In this document: positions 37,921-51,299 of the stretch, piece by piece | How positions within the stretch are numbered: the first letter of the stretch is position 1 | How the letters are laid out: every line of letters starts with the position of its first letter | Assembly: GCF_905475395.1 (NCBI RefSeq) | Contig: NC_058342.1 | Location: 16,526,640 to 16,590,639 of the forward strand | From: Chrysoperla carnea | Lineage: Eukaryota; Arthropoda; Insecta; Neuroptera; Chrysopidae | Direction: 5' to 3' | Length of the DNA stretch: 64,000 nucleotides | Translations under genes and position numbers: made by a program | Notes under the pieces: model-generated | Database searches by the model: none | Told to the model about the DNA's origin: nothing | Seen by the model: the letters and a program-made list of their open reading frames with translations, nothing else

Positions 37921-38933
37921 TCGTTGATATATATAAATATATATACAAGAATTGCTCGTTTATATATAAGGTATTATAAGGTATATTAATAATTGAAGCG
38001 AAATGTTAAAAAAATGGCGCTGTTTGATTTTGATCACGTGATAAATGCACTGAGGGTACCTTACCTCTAAAACGCCAGTGCTTGCAGTACAAAAATGGCG
38101 ATGATTTATGACGTTTCATGACGTCGTTATTTTCCTTAGGGCAGGTACTGCGGCAGTGTACTGGTAGTCTATAACGGAACGAATTTCATTCCAATAAGAT
38201 CAATGAACAGTGCTCGCAGTGTATATCGGAACGTACCCTTTGTTACACGGTTTGAAATGAGTTACTTTGTTACAAGGCAATTTGGAAAAAAAATTTAACG
38301 TATTATTGTATCTTAAAATTTTTAGCCGTGATACAAAACTCAGAAGCTATGATATCATGTTTATATAGGATGAATTGAAATATTTGCACCTTTAGAACTG
38401 AGTTTTTAGAAAATAAAGTACTTATAGGTAAATAAAAAACGCCGCTGTCAAAATGTTAGCAAAAACTTTTTTCCTGTAATGTTTGGTTTATGAATAGTGA
38501 CATTTTTGCATTTGCTGACATAATTTACTCAATTTACGAAAAAATAACCGTACCATGCTTATAGTCGGTATATTTTGCCACACGGAGTCGGCCCAAAACA
38601 AAAACTATTAATTATGAGATAAAAAAGAAAAAATTTCATAAAAATACATCACTATCAGTTATTTTAAAAGTGGCCTTGACTGATAAGAAAAATTTGTGAA
38701 ATATTGAAATAAAAATAGGGAAATTCCATAATTCCAAGCGAATTTTTATAAAAATAGTTTTTTCCTATTCATAAAAATATTACGTGAGAATTTCGTAAGA
38801 ATTATTCTCACGCTCATGTGTCAAAGACATGAGTAAAATATTTGCGAATGAGAAATTTTAATCACAAATATTTTTGAATTTTGTAAATGTAAATTTGAAA
38901 ATATGCAAAGTTGATAAAAAATGAATATTTTAT
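37921..38933. other. No gene seen
   Basis: About 38070-38240 contains 'cggaacg', 'gtactg' and 'cagtgc' motifs resembling the MITE at 43296-43590. No open frame is supported. Confidence 0.35.
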
Positions 38934-39152
38934 AGTTATTGAAATAAATACCACGATACTCGAAATAAAATTGTATATTGTAAAAAATGTTTGTAATGTG
39001 TTGTATGAATAAACTTAGTTACTGACGATGGTTGCGTTGCAATGGAAATATCGATATTTAGCGAAATATGAATCTGTTGTAAGTTTTTTAATTATATTTT
39101 TTAAATAGAATATATCTTTATTTCGAGTATCTTGGTATTTATTTCAATAACT
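38934..39152. mobile_element. 219-bp MITE
   Basis: Inverted termini of about 36 bp with one clear mismatch: agttattgaaataaatacca... on the left, ...tggtatttatttcaataact on the right. Interior non-coding. Confidence 0.7.
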
Positions 39153-39339
39153 ATGTCTCAACTCGAAGTCGACAAAAATTCATCCGTATACTTAAAAAAA
39201 AATTTTTGGAAATTGAAATTTCAGTATATGTCCACTTGAAAATTTTTGTACATCGGTCTCCGTTGCTTCCTTTTCCACTTTTGGAGTTGAGCCTAGATAA
39301 TAATCTGTCTCAAGTGAATACTTACCTTTAAACTTAAAA

Positions 39340-40165
39340 TAGGCTTCAGCAGGGATATTCGAGGGTAGGTAATTTTCGTCGTATGCATGAGTTCAAGAAA
39401 AAAAATTTCAGCTTGATATCTCTTTTTGTTTTTGACTTTTGAGTTAATGTTTTTGTGTTTTTCAGCAATCAGACGGACAGCTGGAAATGGATTTTATGAA
39501 CACCTATACCAATATTTTATTAGCCGCATCAATATTTTTAAGCGTTACAAACTTGGAACTAAACTTAGTATACCATGATATATTTCATATATACATGGTA
39601 TAATAAGTGAAAATAAACAATTAACTGAGTTAATTTTTGAAATATCATGTATACACAATTTTGAACATCAGCTTGCTTGCATTATTTTTAATAAATTTAA
39701 GAAAGTTTGGAAAACCAACACATTTATGGCGGCCTTCGAGCCTCTATTTGTTTATTTTTGCAAATTTTGAAAATTTTTAGAGCTTTTTTTTAAGTTGAAG
39801 CTACCTTGAAATATTCAACTCTCTATCTTTTATAGTTTTGAAGAAAATGAACACCAAAATTTTGCCCAAAGTTGTTTATTTTTTCATAAGGAACATTTTT
39901 CATATTTAAAATTTTGTTCTATCTCTAACGGTTTACAAAACGAGTCTTACGGATACAAGAACCAATTAATAAATCTGTACAAATCTATACAAATTTCAGC
40001 TCGATATCTTTTTTCGTTTTCGAGGTCTCGTGCTGACAGACAGACGGACGAACAAACGGAAGAGGACTAATAAATGTTTTTATGAACACTTATACCTAAA
40101 TATTGTTCTTATGTTATATATTGTTATGTATATATTGTTCTTATGATCATCATTTCTAAGCGTTA
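39340..40165 (+). repeat. Two adjacent 'acagacgg' dispersed repeat copies
   Basis: Copy A (39340-39610) ends in 'tataccatgatatatttcat' followed by 'atatacatggtata', an inverted terminal motif. Copy B (39690-40165) has 'acagacagacggacgaac' and 'ttctaagcgttacaaacttgg'. They are direct repeats. Confidence 0.7.
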
Positions 40166-40289
40166 CAAACTTGGGAGTAAAAAAACATAAAATCTTGGTT
40201 TTTTTATTAACAAGAGGGGCGCAGGCTAAATTTTGCACTCCGGTGTCTAATATAGTTAAGACTACCCTGGATCTTATATATTATTACTC

Positions 40290-40595
40290 TAGCAATCAAT
40301 TCCTTATTCCTTTATCAAATTCCATCCCCTCATTTTCAAGCTTATTATGTCTAGGTTTGACGAAAAATATAATCACGATCTAAAAATGTACCGCTTAGGA
40401 AAAAACATGCAAGATAAACTAAAAAAAAATTTAAGTAATAAGTTTACTAGGCAAACATGTTAGTTTTTATAGATGTTCTCCTAATACTCTAGACATATAA
40501 TGCTCAAAACAGTATTAGGTTTGTTATTTTTAGCCACGGCTTACGGTAACTACGAGAGCGGAATTACTCACGGGTCGAGCTAGTATTCATATAAA
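40290..40595 (+). repeat. Helitron-like dispersed repeat, best 3' end
   Basis: Block order matches 7130-7530. It ends 'ctcacgggtcgagCTAGT' followed by 'attcat', consistent with Helitron CTRR|T ends. No rolling-circle replicase is present, so it would be non-autonomous. Confidence 0.55.
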
Positions 40596-40751
40596 ACTCT
40601 CCTACCGCGAATCTGACACGCACTTTGCCGATTATTTTTTTAAATATCAATCACAATTAATTCGTGGAAAGTATTCGGGTCATTATTTTATTGCTTGAAC
40701 TTTGTTGAAAATATTATATATTATATCAATATTACAACTCACACCACTAGA

Positions 40752-41233
40752 GCGGGCGCTGGATGGGGTTGAGTGTGCAAAATATGAGTGCCGCATTTGT
40801 TCAATTGATTCTTGATTTGTTCAATTGATTCTTGGTCAGAAAAGCTTATAGATTAATATTCTGGATTTTGCCAGAAACCCCATTGTTCCAATTTTTGCAT
40901 ACCTCTCCCCTCCACAGAAACAGTTTAATGACATTTTTTTTGAATCAAGTAAAAGTTACTCTAGCTTTAGCAAAAACCAAGTTTACGAAAAAATCACAAA
41001 GAACCTTTTTGACGTTAAATGAACCATAGAACCTAGAGTAACTTTTACTTAGTTCAAAAAAATGTCATTAAACTGTTTCTATGGAGGGGGGGGGGGAGTA
41101 TGCATTAAAAAAATTGGAACAATGGGGTTCCTGGCAAGATCCAGAATATTAATCTATAAGCTTTTCTGAGCAAGAATCAATTGAAAAAATGCGGTACTGA
41201 TATTTTGCACACTCAACCCCATCCAGCGCCTGC
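40752..41233. mobile_element. 482-bp palindromic MITE
   Basis: The ends 'gcgggcgctggatggggttg' and 'caaccccatccagcgcctgc' are inverted, and pairing runs through 'aagcttatagattaatattc' and 'gaccattt'-like interior to the centre near 40995. A short run of eleven G at about 41087 interrupts the right arm. No coding capacity. Confidence 0.8.
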
Positions 41234-41573
41234 ACTGCACATAGAAACACAAATGATTCATTAGCATAATTATTCATTAAAACGATGATAAATAAATTGT
41301 AATTTTTTTTTGTTATGACCACAACATTGTGCTTGTTAGGTATTATAGAATTAATTCTAAAAATAACCGCTAGGTAATTTTTATTACGGGAAGTTATAAA
41401 TCTTATCTTGGATATGTTGGATTATAAACAAATCTGTCATACGGTTGAAAGCAGACTACTTACTGATCATAAAAACGGTAATCGTGTTGTTTTGAATTAC
41501 CCGAAACCTATTATTGATATGCTTCAGACTATAGCCACATACGGTTTGATATTTTGAGAAGTACAGTGGAATC
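41234..41573. other. No gene seen
   Basis: AT-rich, no recognised motif. Confidence 0.4.
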
Positions 41574-42570
41574 TGGTTGAGTGAGACATCAAGGACCTGA
41601 AAATTTGTCTCACTTATAGAGCAGACATGGGCAAACATGGCTTAGAGAAGTCCCTCACCGATTTGTATCTATAATACGAGTAAGACAGTGACAACTTAAC
41701 CAGTGACAACCAAAAATACTAGTAAGACAGAGAGATAACATTTTTCTAACAATCTCATTACTATAAGAGAAACTGTGATAGGTAGAAGAGTCATATACCC
41801 GTCTCGCTTCCTCCTATATGAGCAATGCGGACTTGGATAAAGAGACACACTTAAAAGTTTATGGTACACAATAAAGTTATAACAATGACTTCGACTTAAA
41901 ATAACTAGCCCATGCCTGTTCTAGAGGTATTCCACTTACCCAGTGTCTCAAAAATCCAGGTATAAATAAATATCTGTCTCATTTATAGAGGGTTCCATTA
42001 ATAGAGGTCAGAATACAGGTTATTTTAGTTATAGAGGTGCAATTATTAAATAAAATAACGTATTATGAATATCATTGCTGCTACAAAAATTATGAAATAT
42101 TGTGCCTTATATTTAATCACCGGTCCACTTACCGTAACGGTTTTGCTACGAAATTGCTTGACTCACGTTGGCAAACACTGTTCAAGTTCAAGATATTTTG
42201 ATAAACGTACATGTTTTAGTTTTCCTTGTCCTTCAGAACATGATTTAATTTAATCTTTATTCTGAATTATCCTACAAAGATTAGATTTTGGCAAATTAAA
42301 TTCGGCATAGACTTCATCGCGTGTCTTCCCACTTTCATAAAAAGATATTAACTTCGTTTTATACGTACTGATAACGATTTGAGCCTTCGTTTCGGTATTT
42401 TTCAAATAAACATCCGTATGATAGTAAAAAAATTAGTTAAGTGCGAAATTTGCGGGTAGAATAAGAATAAGTAAGTAAACAAACAAAACGATATTATCTC
42501 AATTCTCGGCTATAAAGGTTACTGTATTTAATATTCACTCGCTGTCTCAGTTATAGAGGTAACTATGACG
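41574..42570 (-). mobile_element. Pogo/Tigger-like DNA transposon remnant
   Basis: After TA, the left end reads CAGTGGAATCTGGTTGAGTG, the usual style of pogo-like termini. The interior repeats 'tgtctcacttatagag', 'gtctcatttatagagg' and 'gtctcagttatagaggt'. The right end is not sharp. The interior holds a transposase N-terminal remnant. Confidence 0.6.
42075..42400 (-). pseudogene. Pogo-like transposase N-terminal (CENP-B type) remnant
   Basis: On the minus strand, one frame reads KLISFYESGKTRDEVYAEFN, then LPKSNLCRIIQNKD, a stop, and later TVTVSGPVIKYKAQYF. This is the psq/CENP-B helix-turn-helix pair of pogo transposases, ending in the (V)SGP-x-(I/L)-x-x-KA motif. Two in-frame stops are visible and the DDE catalytic domain is missing, so it is dead. 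Motif-level recognition only. Confidence 0.7.
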
Positions 42571-43295
42571 ATAAAATCGAAAGAACGAATCCCAGATATA
42601 GCGGCTTGCTTCGTCCCACCAATTCAGTGCTCAAAAATATTGATGTTACGAACAAAATTTTATTATATGGTGTTATATATATTTATCAAAAATAATGCAA
42701 GCACTGACATTCAACACTTTTTAAACAGTGTATTTCAACAATTAACTCAGTCAATTTAGTAGTTTTGTTTAAATATATTTCATGTTTTTGAAAAATAACA
42801 AAATTCCCATTTCAATAAAATCACCTAATAGTAAGAAACATAACATAAGGAGGAAATATGACCTATGTGACGGAGCTCGGATGCTCACAAATTTGTTATT
42901 TTCATAATTGATTGAAAAAATTGCCATTCAATTATGTCTCCAATTAATTCAATTACGTTGTCATTCTTATATTCATTTAGAATAATGTGAAAAAAATTCT
43001 TTTGAAAGAAAACAATAAAATAAAAATTATTTTTTGCAAATGATAATAAAAAAATGTTTTTGTCTTCCATATTTTTGCTGACAATGCTCGCAAACACATC
43101 ATTATTCTATATTATCCTGAATGTACACTGTCATAAAAAGTCTCTATTCTTTCAAATTCCATGCCGTTCGGTGTTACCTCATTGAGGGGATACCAACACT
43201 TTTTGTACGCAATATTATAATTATAAATATCATAAATTGTAGAAAAAAATGCTATAGAGAATTAGCCGAACTCTGAAATAACTTTTAATATAAAG
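42571..43295. other. No gene seen
   Basis: AT-rich. 'aggaggaaatatgacctatg' near 42849 resembles the complement of text near 57285-57325, suggesting ends of a further dispersed repeat. Confidence 0.35.
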
Positions 43296-43590
43296 AGTGT
43301 GCTCCTTAATATTCACCAGTATACTGACCAGTGCTCATGACGTCAGAAATCGGCGCCATATTGTACTGGTATACTACGCCATATTGCACTGGTAACACTT
43401 TGTGCAAGAGATTTATTTATTTATTGTTCATTAAGAAGGAATAATGGCGTCTGAAAAAGACTTACTCGAATTTCCGAATACAATAAGAATATATATTTAA
43501 GAATATATTCGGAACGATTCGCCAGTATGGCGTCAGTTTATGACTTCATAAGCACTGGCCAGTATACTGGTGAATATTACGGAACACACC
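43296..43590. mobile_element. 295-bp MITE
   Basis: Inverted termini of ~60 bp: 'taatattcaccagtatactg' at 43308 pairs with 'cagtatactggtgaatatta' at 43560, with outer 'gtgtgctcc' against 'ggaacacac'. A 77-codon open frame starting at 43527 lies mostly outside and across the terminus and is not accepted. Confidence 0.75.
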
Positions 43591-44613
43591 CAAAAATAGG
43601 GCATTCTACTATGTTTGAAAAAGTACTTCAAAATGTTGATTTTCCTAATAAAAAGCCACAAACATTATGTTCTGGTAAAATTAACACGCTTTCTTGCATT
43701 AAAATTAAATTAAATTTTAAACCTTTTTTATTCTCTCGAAAATCTTGTCATTCATTTTGATGACGTAATATTGGTATTATCAACAGTCATTACTTCAAAA
43801 CATTTCGAAGCAGTAATTCATTCTCCCCATAGCGGAACTCGTACCATAATCCACTTCTATGTTTATTGTTGGTCTCTTTTTCTGCGTTTCTAATATTTAT
43901 GTTATTAAAAAAATGTGCTATTTGTTCCAAAAATTTATCACACTCATTGCTTTTTTTTACTATATTGTATAACAAATTTCTCGAAAACTCCACTGGACGA
44001 CGAGAAATTGTTTACCTAAAGCACCAGGTACCATTGAGACCAATTCTGTTACAATATTCGTGTTCAGCAACTCCAAAAACCCCCGTGTAACGAGTTTGAA
44101 ATCATTTTCATCACTATTAACCGAATTTAATATTAACGGTCAATTTAAAATGCAATTATACAATGCATATTTATTATACTAGTTGCATATTTTTAATTTC
44201 TTATAAATCAGACTAGGTCACAAAATTTCCTGCCACTCTAACGAATCGAATGCCGAAAACCGCATTCAAATCCGACTTACTGCTCAAATTTTTCGTACTT
44301 TGATCATTTTTTGTGCTTTGTTTCTGCGTCTATAATACCTATATGACATCACACCAGAGCTTACGCGCGTTTTAGGTCACGTGATATACAGTATAAAAAT
44401 TACGATTTCTAATTTTAATAAAATAAAACAATTATATGCTTTTATGACTCAAAATCAGAATATTTAAGTATATTTTAATTTTTATGAAATTTTATAATTT
44501 ATTTTTCACTACCGAAAGTACCCTATTATAAGAATAAAAAATACATAAAAGCAAATACTTACTCCGACAGTAAACTGTGGTACATGACTTAAGTTGGTAT
44601 ATGTATGTCTATA
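43591..44613. other. No gene seen
   Basis: About 44215-44395 has the style of another dispersed element ('ctaggtcacaaaatttcctg', 'taggtcacgtgatatacag') but no second copy in the window. Confidence 0.35.
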
Positions 44614-45134
44614 CAGGGCGTTCTGTTATTGACTGCAGATCTTTGGCCTACAGAATAAGCTCATAAAGGCGAAGGAAAAAGAATTTTGGATATGAGGCCT
44701 AGTTTGCGAGATAATTAACAAAATAAATTAATATAATATTAATAAAAAGTAAATAAGTTTATCGAATCATAATTCATTATAATTTTGAAGGCTGGTATTG
44801 TATTATTACATAAACTAAGAAATAATAATAACAGGAGAAGACGAATAAGTAGGGTGTGGTACATAGTACATAGATACAATCATTCCCACTACTATATTAT
44901 ATCAATATGCATACAATAAACTAAAGTGTTGATGGCTCAATCAACTATTTAAACACACACAAACAATATTATGCATTTTTTGAGTGTTTTTAATGTAGGA
45001 CCACCTCCTACTTTCAATATTTTATTGAACTGTGAACTGTTGAACAGTTCGAAAATAGGTAAATAACTTTTTCCTTGGTCTTTATGAGCTTATTCTGTAG
45101 GCCAACGATCTGCAGTCAATAACAGAACGCCCTG
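44614..45134. mobile_element. 521-bp MITE with TA duplication
   Basis: CAGGGCGTTCTGTTATTGAC on the left and its complement on the right are identical; the inverted repeat runs about 57 bp with one mismatch ('gatctttggc' against 'gccaacgatc'). TA (or TATA) lies at both edges, as in Tc1/mariner-type insertions. Interior non-coding. Confidence 0.85.
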
Positions 45135-46345
45135 TATACACTCTTGTGTGTTACATTATTTGGTAGGTATATCTATCTACATAACAATATACTTTGTCTA
45201 TACAAAGGCGTGCTGCTCTTGATCGCATCAACTGCATTTATTTTTTACCGCCCTTAAAGTAATATTTTTCGGAAAATGTCAGCCCAAATTTTAACTCACA
45301 ATAATTTAATGCGGTTTACTAAATTTTTTATCCGTGTTAATTTAGATAATAAATTTTAAGAAATAAAAAATGTGGCCCCAACAGTTGTTTATAACAAATT
45401 TCTATAATAAAATGTAATTATTTTGTATTTCCGGTTTTGCTATTTAAATTTCGTTTATTGGCTGCAAAGTTATTTCAGAAAATAACGAGTGGATTTTCTA
45501 AATTGATTATAAATACATATAGTCTTCGCTTTCATTAAAAATGGGAATGATGTTATTCTTTAAACTTATTATGATTTATTTATGAGTTATTTTGGACCTA
45601 ATAAAAATGTTTAGTGAAATTTCGGAAATTTATAATGAATTCTGGCTCGTAGTTTAATTATTTGGCGCTGGTTTAATTACAAGTGAATTTTTTTGGCTAA
45701 TCGAAGGCATAAGCTAAAAAGACCTTTACCTTTGTATAATATGCTGGAGCTAGGAAAGATCGGCGTATCTGCAAAAAGTATGCTGTGTATTCACCAACAC
45801 CATTTATTTACTTAAAATTTAAATTTAACAGAACTACAAGTACCATCTGTAATTATCAAATCGCAAAAAAATTCGACAGTTGATTTGATTCACGACAGCG
45901 ATGTCCAATTATCTTATAATTCTACGAGATGACGCTACTACATAAATATTTTGGAAAAATTTTGTTTTCCGCGTTTCTGCAGGGATGTTACACTGAAAAA
46001 AAAATTAAAAAAATTACAACCTGATCCTTAAGTTGTCCGTTTCATATTGAAATAAAGTAAAATTACTTTCAAACAATTTCTTAATGATTGGAACAAATAC
46101 AGCTAAATATTTGTATTTATAATAGAATGGGATTGAATTTAAAATATGAATTCATTGATACAAAATCACTGAAGTTAAATTAACAAAATCATTACTTCTA
46201 TGAAAAAGATTGATTTTAGTTTAAAGTCATGCAATTTATACTTTATAGATGCAAAATAAAATTTTACATAGATGGAATATATAATCATGTAAATAAAATC
46301 ATTGACTTTAGAGTTATATAGACTGAGTGTCAAACGATTTTAATC
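45135..46345. other. No gene seen
   Basis: AT-rich intergenic sequence; no domain or repeat family recognised. Confidence 0.4.
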
Positions 46346-46642
46346 GTGCCAACATCTGACGTAATTAAGGTCCAACCATTGTAGATTCGTAAGAAAAAAT
46401 GTAAAGTGATACGAGATAAGTATTTTTTTTAAGTCAAAAATCGAAAAAGTTCAGTGAAATCAAGATGTTTTATGTAAAACATTTTGTGATATGATTTGAC
46501 ATTCAATGTATGTTTTATTTGATAAATGTCCCTATATTCAATGAATTTTTTTTTTTTGGGTAAATGTTCCTATATTCTTTTGATAAATGTATTTTTATAA
46601 ATATCCCAAGCTCACCTAAGCAATTGCCTCAGATGTTGGCAC
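46346..46642. repeat. Possible 297-bp MITE
   Basis: GTGCCAACATCTGA and TCAGATGTTGGCAC are perfect 14-bp inverted termini. Sequence inside the termini does not pair further. No clear target duplication. Confidence 0.45.
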
Positions 46643-48784
46643 ACTTCTCACTGTACAGAAAGATAGGCGATGGTTAGCCTACAATTCATTTTCTAACTGC
46701 AATCACTCGAAAAAAGTTGGCAATTCTATCCATCCTTAAAGAAGATTGAATTAATCGAATAAGTTTTTCGAGCTGAAAACAATAATTTTCTGTTTTTTTT
46801 TTTTTTTCAAATTGTAAAAAATAAGCATTTTTCTAGTTTTCCGCTTGTGAAAACTATAAAAAGTGATGAAAAACGTTTTTTATTAAAAATAATGTAATCT
46901 CACTTTTAAAACTTTCTGTTCTATTAATCATAATTTTATTTCACTTTCAAAATTTTCTGTGTAGAATTGCACAAAATTCGGTTAATTTGTGCAATCCTTA
47001 AAATTGTTAAAAAAATTCTACTGCTAAAAGTCTTGATTTTTAATCAGATGAAGGCTTAAAGAATCGCTAGACAAAACAATTAATTGACATGGAATATCAA
47101 GTCACGTTTCACGGTAAAACGTGATCTAAAAACGATCTTATTTCAAATTTTTTGTAACATTATCATAAACAAATAGAAAGCAACATCTGCGAAAAATGAT
47201 TCAAATAAAAGGTGTTCAACTAAGGAAAATTTTTTATTATTTTACTTAGAATTATATTAATAGAATCGTATTAAGCCTTTTATAGATTACACAAATATAA
47301 GTATTAAAACTTTACAAAATTGGAAAGTCCAAAAAAAAAAAATCGAAATAATAGTTTTAAGGGTTCCGTTGCGCAATGGAAAAAACAAATTCGTCATTTC
47401 CCAATTTCATAAATTCTTTTAATGGGTTAGAATTAATATCGAATTTGTTACATAAACATGTAAAAACGAAAATATGCAAAAATAATTCAGCTAGAACTTT
47501 CATTTGAACTTTTTTTTTATTTAATGCATATGTAGCGGGCTCAACGTGATCAAATTTGTGTAATAAAAAATTCAACTGTCTATAGGATTATACGAATTTT
47601 TATTGTTAAGCTTTTTTTAATACATATAAATATAATACGATTCACAACACTTTTATTTTAATGTTATTATGATAAATGAGTTCTTCACTTCACTCGTTCT
47701 GTACTTAACTTGAAGAGTCCGTATTGCAATCTCTCATATTGTAATCTGACTTATTGTAATCTCTCTGCTCCGTTTATATAGTTACAATCAATTGTTATAG
47801 CAAATTCTAGAACTGTCATGTATGTTCTATTGCACATATTTTACTATAAAGATTACATTTGTTTTTAATATAGTACTGTATATGTGTGTTAATTGTTAAC
47901 ACCACACATAGTTTTTTTGTAATTTGTAAAAAATTGATTAAAACCCCCCAAAAACGGGAGTTAGGCATACCCCTGAGAGGTCGATTTTTTCCCATGATAT
48001 TTTATTTAATTTTGTTGTACTAATATGTTATACAAATCAATTAGTTTGTAATATATTTTTAATGATATTTTAGTTCATACGCCGATTCCTTTATTTGTAG
48101 AACTACCTCTACGTAGTCTAAATATCAACACAGACACCGCACTAATCCGTGGCTAACAACCAAATAAGAAGGTACGAAAATCAGCAAAATCACAGTGATG
48201 CTATTTTTGAGTTAACAAGAAATGATTGGTCTGAGATATCGCGCGCGAGTATACGAAGGTTAACATAGGCGACTTCCTTACTTTTTGTACGTAGAAATTA
48301 CACCCAATTGCTCCTCCCTGGATCTATTAATTAAAACTATGAACACTATTTTTTTCATAAATGGTTTTTCAGCAATAAATAAAAGAATTTATTTATAAAA
48401 ATTCATCTATTAAACTAAATGGTTTTTCAGCGAGAAACAAAAGAATTTGTTTATAAAAATTCAATTCACGTGAACAAAAGAACATACTAATTAATTCTTG
48501 TTAAGGTTTCTTACAAAAATTTTACGACGTGCCTCTGCCACGCTGAGCCGGGGGTTTTTTTATTCCACATAAGAAAATGCATACAGATTTCAGATTTATC
48601 TTGTTACACAATAAAATGTTTTTTTTTTTTTTTTAAACTTTTAATTGTGTTTTCATTGAGTTTTGAAAATAGTATATTTGTTTTAAATTCTTGATTACGC
48701 ATATTTTGGGTTTTTTTTTAATTTTAATTTTACTAAATGATTTTCCCCTTTGATTTGTATACAGGACGGACAGCCGGTCAGTAG
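46643..48784. other. Intergenic, no gene seen
   Basis: A 72-codon open frame on the minus strand (47357-47575) has no domain; its edge 'agggttccgttgcgcaatgg' looks like part of a dispersed repeat. Poly(T) near 46795 and 48618. Confidence 0.4.
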
Positions 48785-49315
48785 CATCTAGAATATTCTC
48801 AACTAGCTTGATACCCACCCGCTTCACTGGGTTTAAAAGTAAAAACCACCGCTTTATAGCCTCCACCTCTTTTGATATAACTTATCAAAGTTCCATAACA
48901 CATAAAGGGATTGTTTTACGCAGCTAAAAGGTATGCACAGTTTTAAATTTTTTAAATTGTAAAGTAGTCATAAGTCATTGAGTATATCAGAAAAGGTAGC
49001 CATGAATGTTGACATTTACTATTTTATATTTTTACAGAAATCTTTAATTTATGGTTCAAAATGATCCATCCGTGATCATCATTTTGAAACATTAATTAAA
49101 GATTTCTGTTAAAATTTAAAATAGTAAATGTCAGATTAAATTTATTAAAATTTTTTTTTAGTATCTGTATCTTTTTAATTTATAGCTCATGTGTTATTCT
49201 GATGTATGAGCTATATTGCTATACAGTTTCATTAAAAACCATTCGCTAGTTTTTGCGTGAAAGCTCAACAAACAAACAAACATCCTTACTTTCACATTTA
49301 TAATACATAGATGCC
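48785..49315 (-). mobile_element. Helitron-like dispersed repeat, copy A
   Basis: Read on the minus strand: 'tattataaatgtgaaagtaa', 'tttcacgcaaaaactagcga', 'catacatcagaataacacat', then a 3' part 'cccagtgaagcgggtgggta' and 'tcaagCTAGT'. The CTAG|T end with a GC-rich segment just before it suggests a non-autonomous Helitron. Related copies: 55310-55825 and 60312-60600. Confidence 0.6.
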
Positions 49316-49762
49316 TATGTAAATTTTTTTTTTTTTTTCTTTGAGATTTTTTCTTTTCTTTTTTTACAATTTCTACTTCAGCATAAAGACTAAGAGGAGA
49401 AGGCTCTCATTACTGGTAATGTTAAAAAAGTGTATACGAGTTTCAACGCCTCTAGTGATTCAGTCATAGAATTATAAAACGCGACTGATAACCCATTAAA
49501 TTGAATTAAATTTGAAAGTAGGAATGTGCTAAACTGAATTGAACTGTAATTTATCTACTTTTCAGATTCTGTTTATTAAGTTTTTTCCAGTTTTTTTATT
49601 ACCATTAAAAAACGGCTAAACTAATTCTGGTGAAAACTCTTTCAGTTCTTAAATACGCGCTTACGCGTCGAATAAGCCCAGGCATGTGTTAATGCCCTAA
49701 TTGGTTCGCGAGATAACCGAGGTGAAAGAATCCGAACGAACGTACGAACATATGCACATACG

Positions 49763-49763
<1 letters not shown>

Positions 49764-49823
<60 letters not shown>
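49764..49823. repeat. (CA)n microsatellite
   Basis: About 30 perfect CA repeats. It creates a spurious His-Thr or Val-Cys open frame on the two strands. Confidence 0.98.
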
Positions 49824-49828
<5 letters not shown>

Positions 49829-50224
49829 TCAAATTGAAAAGGTTTGGTTCGGATATTGCGGTCTTGAAACCGCGAAAATATGTAAAACTGGAGATTTTCA
49901 AAACCGACACCATTACATTAACTTTCTCTGGGAAGTTAATAAAATTTTATGTAAATACAGTATATATACTTTAGTACTTGCGCACAAATACCAGATGGCA
50001 CCCGTGCTTGCATACGCGACCTTCTCCTGTATCTTATACTCTTTGCTCCAACATAAATACAATACAACATATCCATTGGAATAATTTAATTTCCTATTAA
50101 CAGATATCGCTCGTGTACTAAAATTTAACAATAGTTCTATTTCCCATTCCCAGATTGAAATTAATGATCAATCTACATAATCAATTATAAATATTTATAA
50201 TTTGTATAAATTTTGTTTCAATAT

Positions 50225-50254
50225 GTGACACGTCACAAGTGCGTGACGTGTCAC
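50225..50254. repeat. Perfect 12-bp hairpin
   Basis: GTGACACGTCAC and GTGACGTGTCAC are inverted around a 6-base loop (aagtgc); the stem extends imperfectly into 'atat'. Flanks are AT-rich. Function unknown; another hairpin (tatatgcctat/ataggcatata) lies at 50595-50622. Confidence 0.8.
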
Positions 50255-51299
50255 TTATATTGTGGATCCCGCCACCCGTACATATTTTTTTAACTTTCGA
50301 TACTTCTATCGTGAACAATCAACTGCCTAAGATGGGTATTGTCCACTCTTGCTCCCTCCTAGCTTCGCAAATATTGTTTTAGTTTTAGCAGATGAATTTA
50401 CTTCGTTTGCAATAATTTTTATACAAATAGTATACTAATTGATCTTAACACTTCATATTGATCCACTGAACATTTAACAAAGCTTCTTCTTTGAATTTCG
50501 TAACATATTCTTCAAAAAAAAAACAAGAATTAAAAAACAACACCTATACATTAAAAAGCATACGTATGCACGTAGTTATACATATCTGTATATGTATATG
50601 CCTATACACACATAGGCATATATTATACAAATAAGTACATTTTCCAACTTTAATTTAGCTATAACAAGAAATCCTGTCATTTTCATGACTTGTGGTCATG
50701 AGAACTTTTCTTTAGAATGACTTAAACTATCATTTCCCAAAATTTGAAAAAGTTTGACAGAAATACAGATTACATCTAATTTGGGCGAGGTCCTTTAAAA
50801 AATTGAAGAAGAAAATGAATTGGTAAAAGTTCAGTTTTAGCACTTTTTCTTATAAAACATCCTAGAACATCAGGAAAAAAACCATTTTCAAGCATTTTTT
50901 ACGTAGATTACGAATCCGTATGCGACGATACCGAAAAACTTACAGTTTTTCTTTAATTCAGGAAAATATACTCAATTTTCTTGGTTAATATTTTCAAGCC
51001 TAAAAATGAATAACTGTATTCATAAATTAATTAAAAATAGGTCGTTATTTACTTTATTTATTATTAAATATGTTAAATTTATACAAAAATTATAAAAATA
51101 TATTTAATAAAATAATATTTTTAAATATTTAAGTATTGAGTTTCAAAATGAATATGGCGTCAACATGTGACATTTATCTTGTTTGTGTAAACATGCAAAA
51201 ATAGGGTTGACGACAAAATTAATGGATAGTATGAAAGCCTAAAAACAACTATTAACCTACGATACTCATGCTAACTCGATACCGTTAAAAGTATGATTG

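Noticed and set aside
47357-47575. 72-codon minus-strand frame
   Set aside because: No domain, ends in text that looks like a dispersed repeat; not supportable.
49689-50084. Open frames on both strands rich in His-Thr or Val-Cys
   Set aside because: They are translations of the (CA)n microsatellite and its flanks.
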